From positions 50,616 to 114,615 of the forward strand of contig CANTFL010001320.1 in NCBI GenBank assembly GCA_947650285.1: DNA of 64,000 nucleotides, in the 5' to 3' direction. Shown here piece after piece: positions 1 through 15,001 of the stretch. The notes below the pieces were generated by a model that did no database searches, was not told the origin of the DNA, and saw only the letters and a list, made by a program, of their open reading frames with translations. Position numbers and translations under genes: made by a program. This stretch comes from Hyaloperonospora brassicae (Eukaryota; Oomycota; Peronosporomycetes; Peronosporales; Peronosporaceae). Positions within the stretch are counted from its first letter, which is position 1. Each line of letters starts with the position of its first letter.

Positions 1-293
1 GACACGGTAGGGGCAATTTGGCTGACAGAATATTTGGTATCGAAATAACAGTCGCAAACAAAAGCTTGCGCAAAGTATGCGAAAGATGTATATTTCAGTA
101 AGAAACTGATTATTAACAGTAAAATAAAAGCTGCTCACTAAATATAGACAAGACTCTTTTGCACATATGCTACAAATGCTTCCAAATATTGGTAATGTAC
201 AAAGTATACAGCGATGAGAAATCCGTGTGTCGCAGCATAAATCATAGTTGTCAAGCATGCGCACGTGCTGTGGGAATGAGCACACCGCTGGGA

Positions 294-299
294 TATAAA
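294..299 (+). promoter_or_regulatory. TATA-like box upstream of the NAA40-like gene
   Basis: A TATAAA hexamer lies about 175 bases before the first ATG of the acetyltransferase gene. About 60 bases further on, a good donor (GTAAGA at 359) and a CAG acceptor ending at 469 could bound a 111-nt 5' intron placed just before that ATG. TATA boxes are uncommon in oomycete promoters, so this may be chance. Confidence 0.25.
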
Positions 300-470
300 T
301 GCCCCGTTTTGCCTTGTTTTGCACCGTTTTGCTCGACCAACCAAGAGCACGAGCGACGGTAAGAATGGTAGGGTTTATACGTCAGGATGTGGGGTAGAAA
401 CGGCTTTTCGACAATACTATTTTTAAGCTGCTTTTATTCTTTGCTTACATAACAGGGTGCAGTTGGCAGT

Positions 471-1250
471 ATGCTTAGCAAAACCAGACACGTCACGGTC
501 GCCGGGTGCGACTGCACCTACGTAAACCACTTTTATCGTTTAAACGTAAACGCACAGCATTTGACCCACTTATCGAATATGCCAAAACAACACGAGCACC
601 GCCCGTCGATGGCGGCCATCGAGTCTATGACGGCCCATATCCACAGAACACTCGTTGCGGCCAATGCCGTTTCCGATGTGACGGTCGATTTCCCAAACTT
701 TGTCACTTACGCCCGTCACGGCGTCAACGTGTCGATTCGCGGCTCCCAGTCCAAAGACCTGTCCGAAGCCACACACGAACAGGTCGTCGCGCTCTTTGAA
801 TCAAATATGGCGAATCTGTACCAGACGTCGGACTGGGGATACGACCCAACTGCGAAGCGCACTGAACTGTTCGACAGCGACGCGCGGTACCTCTTAGTGT
901 ATGACGAGAGTTTCGAGGCGGTACACCCGTTGAAACCACTCGTGGGCTTTGTCCACTTTCGCTTCGTCGAGGACGACGGTGCGCTGGTTTTGTACCTCTA
1001 CGAGGTCCAATTGGCCGCTAAGGTGCAACGTCAAGGCCTTGGACGGTTTCTCATGACGCTGCTGCTTTTGGTGGCAAAGAAGCACGGGATGGACCTCCTG
1101 GTGCTTACCGTGTTCAAGCACAACACGGCAGCGGTGAGGTTCTACCGAGAACGACTGGGCTTCGAGATCGACGAGACGTCGCCAAGTGCCTGTGGCGATG
1201 ACTCGCAGGACTATGAGATCCTGAGCAAGCGCGTCGTCAAGAGCAAGTAG
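471..1250 (+). CDS. NAA40: N-alpha-acetyltransferase 40 (NatD)-like GNAT acetyltransferase
   Basis: The 259-residue open frame carries a GNAT fold. The acetyl-CoA-binding loop reads QRQGLGRFL (near residues 188-196). It is followed by LTVFKHNTAAVRFYRERLGF and then IDETSPS, a combination diagnostic of NAA40/NatD, which acetylates the N-terminus of histones H4 and H2A in nucleus and cytosol. The NVSIRG stretch and the YQTSDWGYD region also match the family's substrate-side segment. Start choice is uncertain. The first ATG is at 471, immediately after a possible intron acceptor, while an ATG at 579 begins a basic MPKQHEHR stretch more like the usual NatD N-terminus. The assignment rests on remembered family motifs; the frame is uninterrupted and single-exon from 471 onward. 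Confidence 0.85.
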   Translation: MLSKTRHVTVAGCDCTYVNHFYRLNVNAQHLTHLSNMPKQHEHRPSMAAIESMTAHIHRTLVAANAVSDVTVDFPNFVTYARHGVNVSIRGSQSKDLSEATHEQVVALFESNMANLYQTSDWGYDPTAKRTELFDSDARYLLVYDESFEAVHPLKPLVGFVHFRFVEDDGALVLYLYEVQLAAKVQRQGLGRFLMTLLLLVAKKHGMDLLVLTVFKHNTAAVRFYRERLGFEIDETSPSACGDDSQDYEILSKRVVKSK

Positions 1251-5553
<4,303 letters not shown>

Positions 5554-5879
5554 TTTGACGCGACACTTTGTCGCGCTTCCTTTCGCTTTCCCCCGCCCTA
5601 CGTCCCTCCGCTCCACATCCCCAAGAGCGTCCCATCTGCAAACGCAATCTCCTGGTCCTGGGCCTCCTTCAACCAAACAGGAGGTTTTCCTCCACGTCCG
5701 TCCGAGCGCTTTTCTTTCTCTTCTTCTGCTTCTGCGCCCGCCGCTCTCCTTCTCGTTCTCGACGCAGAGACACTCGAGTCGCCTCAGTTGGTAACTTGAG
5801 CTGTGCCGAGTCAATCCGATCGCGCGCAAAAGAGCACAAGACGACGCCGCAACTCGTCATCGGATCCACTGCTCGAGTC

Positions 5880-7373
5880 ATGCCGTCGACCGCCAGCAGC
5901 GCTCCAGACGGCCGCAATAGCAGTTGCCGTAGTAGTTGCACTAGTACCAGTTATCGCAGTAGTCGCAGTGCCCCGAGCCAACTGCAGCAGCAGCAGCAAC
6001 GGCCCTATCACTCCATGGCGAAGCCGCGACACCACCTCAGCCAGTACGCCGACCCGCTCGTCAACGACTTTGGCCTTCTGACCAGCGACATGGACGTCTG
6101 GGCCCGACCGCAGCCGCCCTTTACACCGCACCAACGGCATCCGCTCGCGGGTCCGCCCGCACCGCTCACGCGCCACGCGTCAATGCCCGCGCGTCAACTC
6201 ACGGCGGCCCTCTTCCAGCCCCAGCAGCCCCAGCAGCAGCAGAACTACCCGTCCCAGCAGTCGCAGCCGCCGCCGATGCTCGCGCGACACCACAGCCACA
6301 GCTTTGTGTCGTCGCTGCAGGCGCATCCGCAGAGCTTTCCACCGCTCGTGAACGGGTCACTGCCGCCGCCGTCGCCGCCGCGTGCCGTGCAGGCGCACGA
6401 GATGCAGTACCTCTTGGAGATCAGTATGGACCAACAGCAGCCGCTGCAGTACCTCGTGCCCTCTCCGTCCCCACGACAGGTACCACAACAGACCACGCAG
6501 TTCATGCACCGGTCGATCAAAGCAGAGCCATTGCCGGCGTCGCCGTCGCTCAGCGTCGAACCCATTGCCTTCTCCAGTGCCGACCGCGGCCTCAAGATGG
6601 CCATTGACGACTTTGACCCGCTCGCCTACGCCGTCTTTAGCAGCGCTTCAGCATCGGCGCTCAAGTCGGCAGTGCCCTCGGACGGTCCCCACGCGATCGA
6701 GTCGGCCTTCGACTCGCTCGACCGCCTCCTGCCCGACACGGAGCCGGAGCTGTTGTTCCGCGTTTTGCCGACGAGCGCTCGGACGTCCAAGGGCAGCAAC
6801 AGCAACAGCAGTAGCAGTAGCAGTTCCTCCGCCGCCACGTGTAAAGTGACGGACTGCGACCGCCGCGTGCGGTCCAAAGGCTTCTGCAAGACGCACGGCG
6901 GCGGCCGCAAGTGCAGCATCGACGGCTGCCGCAAGTCGAGTCAGAACGGCGACTTTTGCATCGGCCACGGCGGCGGCAAGAAGTGCAAAGAAGAGGGCTG
7001 TGCCAAGGCCGCGCAGTCGCACGGGCTGTGCAAAGCCCACGGCGGCGGCGCGCGCTGCAAGTACCCGAGTTGCAACAAGAGCTCACAGGGCGGGGGCCTC
7101 TGTCGCGCCCACGGCGGCGGCAAGCGCTGTCAAGCCGCTGGGTGTCCGAAAGGCGCGCAACGCGGCAACTTTTGCGCCACGCACGGCGGCTTTCGCAACT
7201 GCAAGATCGAGGGCTGCGTGCGCACGGACCGCGGCGGCGGGTTCTGTGAGGTGCACCGGCGGGGCCGGTTGTGTAAGGTCGAGGGGTGCAAGAAGCTCTC
7301 GCGCAACCAGGGCATGTGCACTATGCACATTCGCGAGGACAAGCAGGTGTTTATTGAGCCACTGTATGCGTGA
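5880..7373 (+). CDS. Seven-repeat Cys/His zinc-binding protein (annotated elsewhere as 'WRKY19-like')
   Basis: From the ATG at 5880 the protein has 497 residues. The first ~310 are low-complexity (Gln, Pro and Ser rich) with short conserved-looking islands such as the acidic DDFDPLAYAVF and FDSLDRLLPD stretches, which could act as transactivation segments. From about residue 320 to 482 there are seven tandem units of the form C-x4-C-x9-C-x2-H, most separated by a GGG linker; the last two have Arg-containing linkers. This array is common in oomycete proteins that automatic pipelines call WRKY transcription factor 19, although no WRKY domain is present. A nuclear, nucleic-acid-binding role is inference. 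The same frame is open upstream to 5568, but that part is basic and low-complexity and begins at a non-ATG codon. An alternative start is the ATG at 6015. Confidence 0.8.
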   Translation: MPSTASSAPDGRNSSCRSSCTSTSYRSSRSAPSQLQQQQQRPYHSMAKPRHHLSQYADPLVNDFGLLTSDMDVWARPQPPFTPHQRHPLAGPPAPLTRHASMPARQLTAALFQPQQPQQQQNYPSQQSQPPPMLARHHSHSFVSSLQAHPQSFPPLVNGSLPPPSPPRAVQAHEMQYLLEISMDQQQPLQYLVPSPSPRQVPQQTTQFMHRSIKAEPLPASPSLSVEPIAFSSADRGLKMAIDDFDPLAYAVFSSASASALKSAVPSDGPHAIESAFDSLDRLLPDTEPELLFRVLPTSARTSKGSNSNSSSSSSSSAATCKVTDCDRRVRSKGFCKTHGGGRKCSIDGCRKSSQNGDFCIGHGGGKKCKEEGCAKAAQSHGLCKAHGGGARCKYPSCNKSSQGGGLCRAHGGGKRCQAAGCPKGAQRGNFCATHGGFRNCKIEGCVRTDRGGGFCEVHRRGRLCKVEGCKKLSRNQGMCTMHIREDKQVFIEPLYA

Positions 7374-8014
7374 AGGAGGAGGTGCTGCCGAAGTCGGTGA
7401 TTGTCATCCTCCTTTGAAAGAAGGCGAGGAGGAGGAGGAGGAGGTGCCCGAAGAGAGGGATATGGTGGCGACGGCCGATTCGGTGCAGAAGGGGTGCTAT
7501 CAAACGGTCGGAAGGTGTGTCGTCACGTGTTAGGGCGTCCGCCTCAATGTCTCTCTCGAGTTGGTGTGGGGGTACGGATGGACCCCACTCATCGTGGTAG
7601 TGTCAGTTTAGGTCGTCTAGTCCGTGTAATATCTACTGTATATCTGCGGGACCAGTTTGAGCGCATATAGTCCTATTTGCTGAGAGTCGTGCGTTCGTAT
7701 AAACGTTTGGTCCGTCTGGTGTCCGTCTGGTCCGTGGGACGCGAACGCCCACTCCTCCGTCGCGCAACGCCATCATCGCCTATTGCGTGACGACTGAGCT
7801 CTTTTTTTTCCGACTCTCTCTATGCCTTCCAGATGGTGGGTGATTTGTGCGATACGATATCGGCGCGATAGGGGACGGCCAGAACGCAGTGGTGGTGGGC
7901 GCCGTATTGGAATAGAGCACAACGTCGAGCGTCCAGACTGTGCTACACACTCGCCATCACAATCGCGTCCTGCGACAGTAACTTAACATAGTTTATTACA
8001 TGGTGCAAACGGCT
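7374..8014. other. Convergent intergenic region
   Basis: This gap separates the ends of two genes that point at each other. It begins with a GGAGGA-rich purine patch (7376-7455) directly after the stop codon and contains no recognisable feature beyond that. Confidence 0.5.
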
Positions 8015-11000
8015 TTACGGCAGACCTGACCTAACGACACTTGTCCCCGACGCCATCGATGTCGCACGTAATGCCCCGTCCTTGTCGTCGTGGCGAGACA
8101 TGTCGAGGTCGAGTACCCTCGCACGGCGGATCCGACGAACAGACTGATGCTTGTCAACTTTCATGGACAATACCGGTCGACGCAATTGAGATGCTGCGTC
8201 CTGGCTGTGATGGCCATCTTCTCCCTGCGGCAGCTCGCCACAGTCCTTCTTCTCCTTGTTCAAACACACAATGGGCTCTTGCTTGGGAGGCTCCACTGTA
8301 GCCACTGCGTTCCTGCTCGGCGAACCCTGCGTCGCCGGATCCTTTTTCACGTTGGCGAGGTACTTGCTGTGCTCGCGGCGGTACTCACTCGTAAAGTTCG
8401 CAATGTGCGACAGCAGCACGTCCAGCTCCTCTTCCGTGTCTTCTTCCTCAAAGTACTCGAGAAAACGAGCCTTGGCGGCGTCCAACTTGTCCAGCTGACC
8501 CTGAAGCATCGATAGCTCAGCCTTTGCCGCTTGGTAAAAGCAAATCAACGCGTCAGTGTAGGCTGTCATGCCCTCCTTGTTGGCACTCTCGGCCTCGCGC
8601 AAGACCTTTTGCAAGCCAAGTTCCAGTCCATTCCTCTCGGATGCCAGCGACGCGTACGCCACGTTGCTGCACTTCAGAATGAGGTCAATGTCCGTGTAAA
8701 ATTGCGCGAGGTGCGGCACGTCCCGTTCGATCGACTGCACGACGTACTGCAGAAACGTGGTGCCACCCACGAACGCCTTCGTCTGCGAAAACTTGACCAG
8801 AGAACTCAGGGAGAAGGCGTTGACACCCTGTTGCTTGGTGTCGCCGCCAAAGTTGAGCAAGTTACCAATCTGCAAAATATAAATAAATAGTTGGCGTAGT
8901 TCAGCGCTTGAGCACACCTGGTCCACACCCCGCGTCACGAGGTCCAACGACTCGCGCAGCTCGTGCGATCGCGAGGAAAATTCCTGTTTGTATACTAGAC
9001 ATGCCAGCTTCTCGTGGAAGCGGGGCACACTGCGCACTTCGACCAAAAATTGTTCAGCAGTGCCAAGTGTTGCCAAATCGCCCTCGAAGGCCTTGATCGC
9101 TTCCATCTCTTGACGATCAGGCCACATGTCCATGAGCGAATGCACTTGAGACGACGAGAGCACGTTTGGGTTCATTGCCAAGATCTCGCGCTTGAGCTCT
9201 GGAAACGTCAGCTTCACACGTGCCAGCGTGATGGCAATGTTCTGCGACTTCTTCATGTCAATGAGCTGCACCATTGCTTTCTTCTTCAATGCAACAGCGC
9301 CATCAGAATTTGTCGAGACATCCGGCTTCTTGCTCTCTGTCAAATCCTTCACAAACAGCTTTTCAAGTATCGCGCGGCTCTCCTCGGAAATCTGAACCTG
9401 CTCTTTCGTCTCTTCCATGCTGTCACCACCCCACAAACTGTCGCGTCGTGGCCGGTGCTTCTTCCCTTCCCAGTGCAGCTTTTTGCGGATCGAGTTCTTG
9501 CGCTTCAGAGACTCTTTCGGTCGCGCAGCAGGAGTTGCAGCCTGACGGGGCCCGTTCAATGACGCCGGGTCAAGTCCTGCCATCCGCATTTTCTGCTCCA
9601 CCGCGCCGCGTGGCAAACCCATACGAAGCATCTGAAAGTATTTGTGGTATTTCTGTCGATGTGCAGCTCTCATCTCTTCCGTCACTTCTAACTCGGCTGC
9701 TGCAGCCTTCGGCTCCGGTCGCTTTGGCGGTCCGTGCAGCCAGGATGGGTCCACACCATCCATGCGCATTTTGTGCTCCACAACGGCAGCAGGCAAGCCC
9801 ACCTTCACCATCTGCGAGTACTTGCCGTGCTTTGATTCGTATTCTTTCAGCTGCGCCTGGTAGGCCATCTCGGCTTTTTCGTCCAGCACGGGGCCACTAA
9901 CAGCCTTGGGCAAGGGTCTGCTTGGATCCATGTCCAAGATGGCTGGGTCCACGCTTTCACTCTGCATCTTGTGCTTCACCACAGCAGACGGGAGGCCTAC
10001 CGCCAGCATCTTGAAGTACTTCTGATACGCTGGGTGGTCCTTCAGCGGCGGCCCGTCCATCTCAGTGCTGTCGCCATCGGATGGAGCCACAGCTTCAGCC
10101 GCAGGTGCTTGCTGGCGCTGCTTCAGCGTCGCAGCTACTGGATGCACAACCCCGCCTCGTTCGTCCTGTGCATTATCTTGTGCAGGCAGTGACGATCCGC
10201 TTCTCTTGGCAAGCATAGCTCCCAATGGATCAACCTTGGACGCTCCAAGCGCGCCGCCATCCACTACTGACGGTAGAGTGGCTTGTTTTACCGGCACGGC
10301 TTCCAACGTGGTCTTGTCGTCCACTGAGACCTGTCCCGGCTTGCCCGTTGACAGAGCAAGCATCTCCGCCAGCGCTTTATTCCTGTCCGAAGCAAGGTTC
10401 TCCGAGCGCGCCAGCGATGCAGCAGTCTCAGGCAACTTCACTACGTTCGCCTCAGGTCCTGATTGCATCCACTTTTCCTCTGCATCCAGGTCTCCGTTCG
10501 ATGTGCGCGATGCGCGATTAGCCAGCATGTCGGCTACACTTGCGTGTCGAGCGATACCCACAGGCATATGCCGCTCCGAGAGCATGTCGAGCAGCTCGCC
10601 ACCGTAAAAGTCCTCGCTGTTCGTGCGGGACCGTGCAGGGACCACGTCCACCAGGTCCACTGAGCTCACCGAGTCGAGATCGTCCATCAAAATGTCGCTC
10701 TCTTCGTCTTCCAGGCGCACGTCGGCCAAGATGTCGAACGAGTCATACCGCCGTCGCCGCTCCTCTTCTCGTCGCAGCAGAATCTGCTCTTCGTGCTCGC
10801 GATCGTCACAGTGCTCTGCTTCGTCGACCTCTTGTCGGGTCAACAGATCCTCCAAATCGCTGTGCAATCGGCCGCGACTGGCAATGGCCCCGCGCACGTC
10901 GTCCTGTTGCGTCGTATCTTCCGACGACGTCGACGACGTCGCGCACGACTTGCGACAGTCACTCGTACTGCGAAACACGTAACTCTGCATATCAATCGCC

Positions 11001-11522
11001 TTCTTCGTCAATGTCGTCAATGTCGTCAATGTCGTCATCATCGACGTCGTCCAGTGGCACGACCTTCTCGTCGGCCGTGACAGCGCCACTATCGGTCGTG
11101 TTGCGGCTATAGCTGTGGCTGTGATTGGTGTCGGTATCCCTGTAGCCCGTGTCGAGCGCCTTGTCCGTGTGGCTGCCCGTATGCCGAAAGAAGTCCTGAA
11201 CCTTTTGCCGGTTGTCCCAGTCGGTCGCTGGCGCAGCAGCTTCCAACAGCGTCGGGCCGACCGCCACGTGTTGGAACACGGGCAGTCCAAACTGCACGCC
11301 GTCCGTCCGACGGAACGAACGGCCCTGTAACAAGTGCGGCAGCCGCACGTCCGTATCTTTTGCAGCAGTTGTAGTTGACGTAGTAGTTGTAGTTGTTGCT
11401 GTAGTTGTTGCTGCTGTTGTTGCTGTTGTTGCACCGGTAGCAGCAGCTCGAGTCGAACTGCGTGTGCCGCGTGTCTCTGTCGAGTTGTGCGTCATGAGCA
11501 TCGAGAGGAAAGACGGCGCCAT
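8015..11522 (-). CDS. Formin (FH2) with three CCDC53/WASHC3-like repeats
   Basis: This gene encodes an actin-nucleating FH2 protein. The FH2 domain spans roughly residues 655-1050, beginning KKLHWEG and containing IGNLLNFGG and a FSLSSLVKF core; FH2 dimers processively elongate actin filaments. Instead of a proline-rich FH1, the middle (about 468-628) has three repeats of the pattern K(Y/H)-x-x-M-(L/V)-x-x-GLP-x-x-x-V-x-x-KM-x-x-x-x-(V/L)-DP, as seen in the WASH-complex subunit CCDC53. The ATG at 11522 opens a frame that ends at a TGA just before 10990, while the main frame lies one base downstream. A 79-nt GT...GATTGATATGCAG interval (11063-10985) would join them in phase, giving exons 11522-11064 and 10984-8015 and 1,142 residues. 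The interval includes a GACGACATT-type 9-base tandem repeat, so a one-base indel is the alternative explanation. Confidence 0.85.
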
Positions 11523-14500
11523 GCGAGTGGCCTCTGCGCCTGTTCACCTGCAACGGCCCTGCGTCTGCTCCACACAGAGAGAGCACAAGAGGGGAAGTAG
11601 GAGACCGAGAACGAGAACGAGAAGCGAGAGAGGCGGCGATGGCGTCGTGTGCAGCTGCAAAAAGGTGTTCTGCGACTCGAGCGGCTCGACGACAGACCCG
11701 TTGTGTGCACTTGCGCTGCTCGGCAGACGAGGCAGACGGTCCGTGCGGTTTGAATGAGTAGTGTAGAAGTAGTGTCTGTGGGTGCGCCTGTGGTCTTGAG
11801 GTTTGCGTGTTTTGGCAAATGGCACCTCCTCCTGCCCACGGGACCGAAAGCCGCTGCAAAGAGCGTCCGCCGGGGGATGTGACGTGCGCAATACGGCCAC
11901 AAAGCGCCCCAAATAGGCGCTGCGGGCGAGCAACTGGGCCCTTTTTTTGTGCGACGCCGCACGCCCTGTTTATGCCGCGGACAGAGCTGCGGCTGTATCG
12001 ACTTGAAGAGGGAACGGTGTGCAAAGCAGCTGCAGCTGCAGGAGGAGCGCCATTGGGCCGCGTTGGGCCGCGGCAGCGCCTGCCCAGATAGGCCCATTTC
12101 AAGGCCACGTCGACTGGACTGCGGCCACGAGCGACACGCCGCACGGACCCACTCGACGGCGCAGCTGTGCCGAGTCGCGCGCAGCTGAGTCGTTTGCATA
12201 AGTTGGCGCATGAGGAGCTGTGGTTGGAATCGACACTGGTGTGGGACACGCGCTCGAAACGGCATGTCGGCGCTCGGAATAGCAACAAGTTCGGTGGCGA
12301 CTGACCTCAGGACGGACGAGTTCCGTCCCGTGTCTCTCGCTCTGCTGGACAAATGGGGGGAGGGGAGGGAGGGAAGGAGGACCTGATGTGGCTCGTGCGC
12401 GTCGTATTTGCAGCGTGTTCAAGCTCCTGCACGATGGGCACTCATTTTTTGCGGCTGAAATTGGGTCCGCCGACTCTTGCGCCTTTGTTGTCTTTTCGTT
12501 GCTGTGGAGCAGAGGGACTTATATGACGATACGAACGTTCTTCGGTAGTCTGCACTTGGTCGTTGGACATGCAGACGGAACGGACTGGCGGTCTCGTCTG
12601 CTTCAACAGCCTAAGCGACGTCGGGTTCTCGTTCCGAATCAAGTGCTACCCCCGATCAGGCAAACTATTCAGTAGCAGTCAGAAGTACCCCATCGAAAAG
12701 CGTACGCTACGCTATCTTCCCAGACTTTCGCTACGTTTGGATCGTCACACCTTATCCCTGAGTGGCGCAGTCTCAGCCTCTATATATCATATCTACCCAC
12801 TTCCCTCGGCTACGTATTCCCTCGAAGGGCGGATAAGATAAGTAGCGTGCTCGTTGGGTGGTTCCTCCAGCATGATGAGCTAATTTCTTCGCACGAACGG
12901 TCCCTTCGTGCGTCTTGTGCGACGCAAGCAACAACAGCGTCAGGAAAGCTGACTCCGCGATCTGAAAATGGTCGGACTTACGATAGATTGCTTGCTGTAC
13001 CACTTCACAAGCTTCAATGACGACGCACCGTGAGCATTGAACACGATGGTGAAGTAAAGGCTGCAGGAAACCCCTCGAAAACTAGTAAGTACGCGAGCAA
13101 ACCGCAAGTTCGGAATCCACACATCGAACCTAGGAGAGATCCTACAGACGGTCTTGAGTTCAAGGTGAGCTGCAGTGCGATAGCTACAGCGGCCACTCAT
13201 TGATCGTCATGAGCATAATAGAGTTCGTATGCTCCTCGATCTTTGTCGGCTTCACTACATACCCGATCAGTCAATAACATGTCCGCATAGACTAGTGGCA
13301 GACTTTGACGATCAATGTGCCATCGAAAGTGTGCGACTGCAGCAGGGTCTAGCTCAGCTCACAGAAGTGCCGGGTTCATAGATCCATGCACATTAAGACA
13401 TTGCTGCTCGTACGGACTATACAGACTTGTTTGGAGATCGTTGGGTACGACACCGCGTTCAGTTTCTCTCTTGGGCTCACGCAAAAAAGTGCCAAGGTCG
13501 GTCTGCCGCGTGCACATTCGGTGCAAGTCGGTGCTACGAAAATCTCTGGGCAACAGGGTGGAACGACTCGGTCGTTCTTGCCACTTGCTTGAGCGGTCCT
13601 ACCGGTGATGGACACGAGTTGCTCGACGTAAAAATCCTGCATGTACTATCGCGTCGCACGTGATCGACAACGCTGCTGATGCGTCACGTTTTCGTAGAGG
13701 ATGCAATACCAATTGCTCTACGATGATAAAAGCTGTGTTTGTCCGGAATCGAACGCACTCGTTTGAGCGCACATGCACAGCCCCTTCCGAGAAATATTCG
13801 ACACTGACGATCTTTCTGGTACGATCGTTCATTGTAGCAGAAAGCTCGAGGTTACTGTGCGCAAATGACTTACATCAGCGAAGCTCTGGCCGTATTCACG
13901 TCCATCGACAGGGTCCCGGGCCTGTAGCGTCTACATGTGGTATCCCTCCTGCTAGGATACATTAAGTTGGATGTCTTTGATGGTTTATCATGCTCTCACT
14001 CTGATGTTGCGCATGTGTGGTCTACGTTCTTGTCATTCTTCTCGGGGACGAGGTGGCTCCAAGCATAGGCACTCGGCCTCTCGAGCATTTGCTATAGGTC
14101 GTGTCTTGCGCAGTCCAGCACATGACAACACATCGTATAAATAACTTGTCAGGGAAACGATAGATGCTCCTAGCCTGGTCAATACCGGTGGCGATATCAC
14201 CCGGTCTTGTATCTGCTTCATCAGACTTGGTATCCTCTTTTCTCACTATTTGTGGATGCGAGGACGAGCCCGTACGATTCCTTTTCATTGCATCATTGAC
14301 GGAGCAGAGCCATTCAACTTAGTCGGACGTGTCGACGATAGCACGAGTAAGACTGTTTGCTAGTGACGTTTGCGAGTAGTAGTTGGCTATGCAATATGAG
14401 GCCCTTGTGCATGCGTAAGAAAATGATCACCTGCCTACGCACAAGGGTTGTAGTCGCTAAGCGCGGACGATACCTAAGCACGATGCCAGACGCGACCAAC

Positions 14501-14750
14501 TGACGCATCCAGAAGGGTAGCAAAGTCCTTCTTCGAAGTCGCTTGATGATTCGATGATGATTGCTCCTAAGCGCGTCTGGCGGTTACGTACTGCCCGTGC
14601 TTTCGGCGCTGTGATACGCTCGGACGGGTGAGATGAGCGTCTCGAAGAAGACCTAACAGATCGATGCTTTCGATCGCAGGCTTTCCACATGAGTCTTCCT
14701 GCCGTGCAGACATGCGCACTCACGCACACAGAGATCGCAGAACAATTTGC
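11523..14750. other. Intergenic region, no confident gene
   Basis: No open frame has a recognisable domain. A short minus-strand exon-like stretch (13065-12986), bounded by TTTCCTGCAG and GTAAGT, encodes a peptide ending in KLVKWYSKQSI that resembles the start of an adaptor-complex sigma subunit. No continuation was found, so no gene is called. Confidence 0.4.
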
Positions 14751-14754
14751 TTTC

Positions 14755-14985
14755 TAGATGCTACAGGAAATTGCGGCAGCAGAATGCACTACGCCCGCGC
14801 GTCTGCTGCGTCTAGTATTATCTTGGGCATCAGGTGTATCACGGGCTTGCTGAGGCCATGGTTGCGGCCAGCGTTTGTCCGTCCGGTTTCTTCGCGATCT
14901 TGCGATCCTCCGCCCATGAGGAGCCTCGGATTTGAACCAGTGATCTTCCCACACTAGTCTGAGAAACCCTATCGGCTCACTCGTG
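14755..14985 (-). mobile_element. Possible tRNA-derived SINE
   Basis: Read on the minus strand, a tRNA-like head begins near GAGCCGATAGGG. It continues through a D-arm-like TTTCTCAGACTAG and a B-box-like GGTTCAAATCC about 30 bases later. The acceptor stem pairs only for five bases (GAGCC with GGCTC), so this is not a functional tRNA. tRNA-headed SINEs are known in Phytophthora. No second copy was seen in the window and the tail boundary is a guess. Confidence 0.3.
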
Positions 14986-15001
14986 ACAGCTGCTGCGGGC
15001 T

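Noticed and set aside
8884..8931. A 48-nt GT...TTTTGCAG interval inside the formin FH2 domain (minus strand) that looks like an in-frame intron
   Set aside because: Its 16 codons (CSSAELRQLFIYILQ and neighbours) are exactly the helix expected before IGNLLNFGG in FH2 domains, so it is coding.
11107..12352. Long minus-strand frames upstream of the formin (393 and 286 codons)
   Set aside because: Composition is Arg/Ser/Cys-rich shadow type; they overlap the formin 5' exon in another frame and show no domain.
12986..13065. Exon-like stretch resembling the first strand of an AP-complex sigma subunit
   Set aside because: Bounded by good splice signals but no preceding start or following exon could be found; listed only as a note.
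14923..14985. A tRNA gene on the minus strand
   Set aside because: Only the B-box and a five-base stem fit; cloverleaf stems are mismatched, so a SINE head is more likely.
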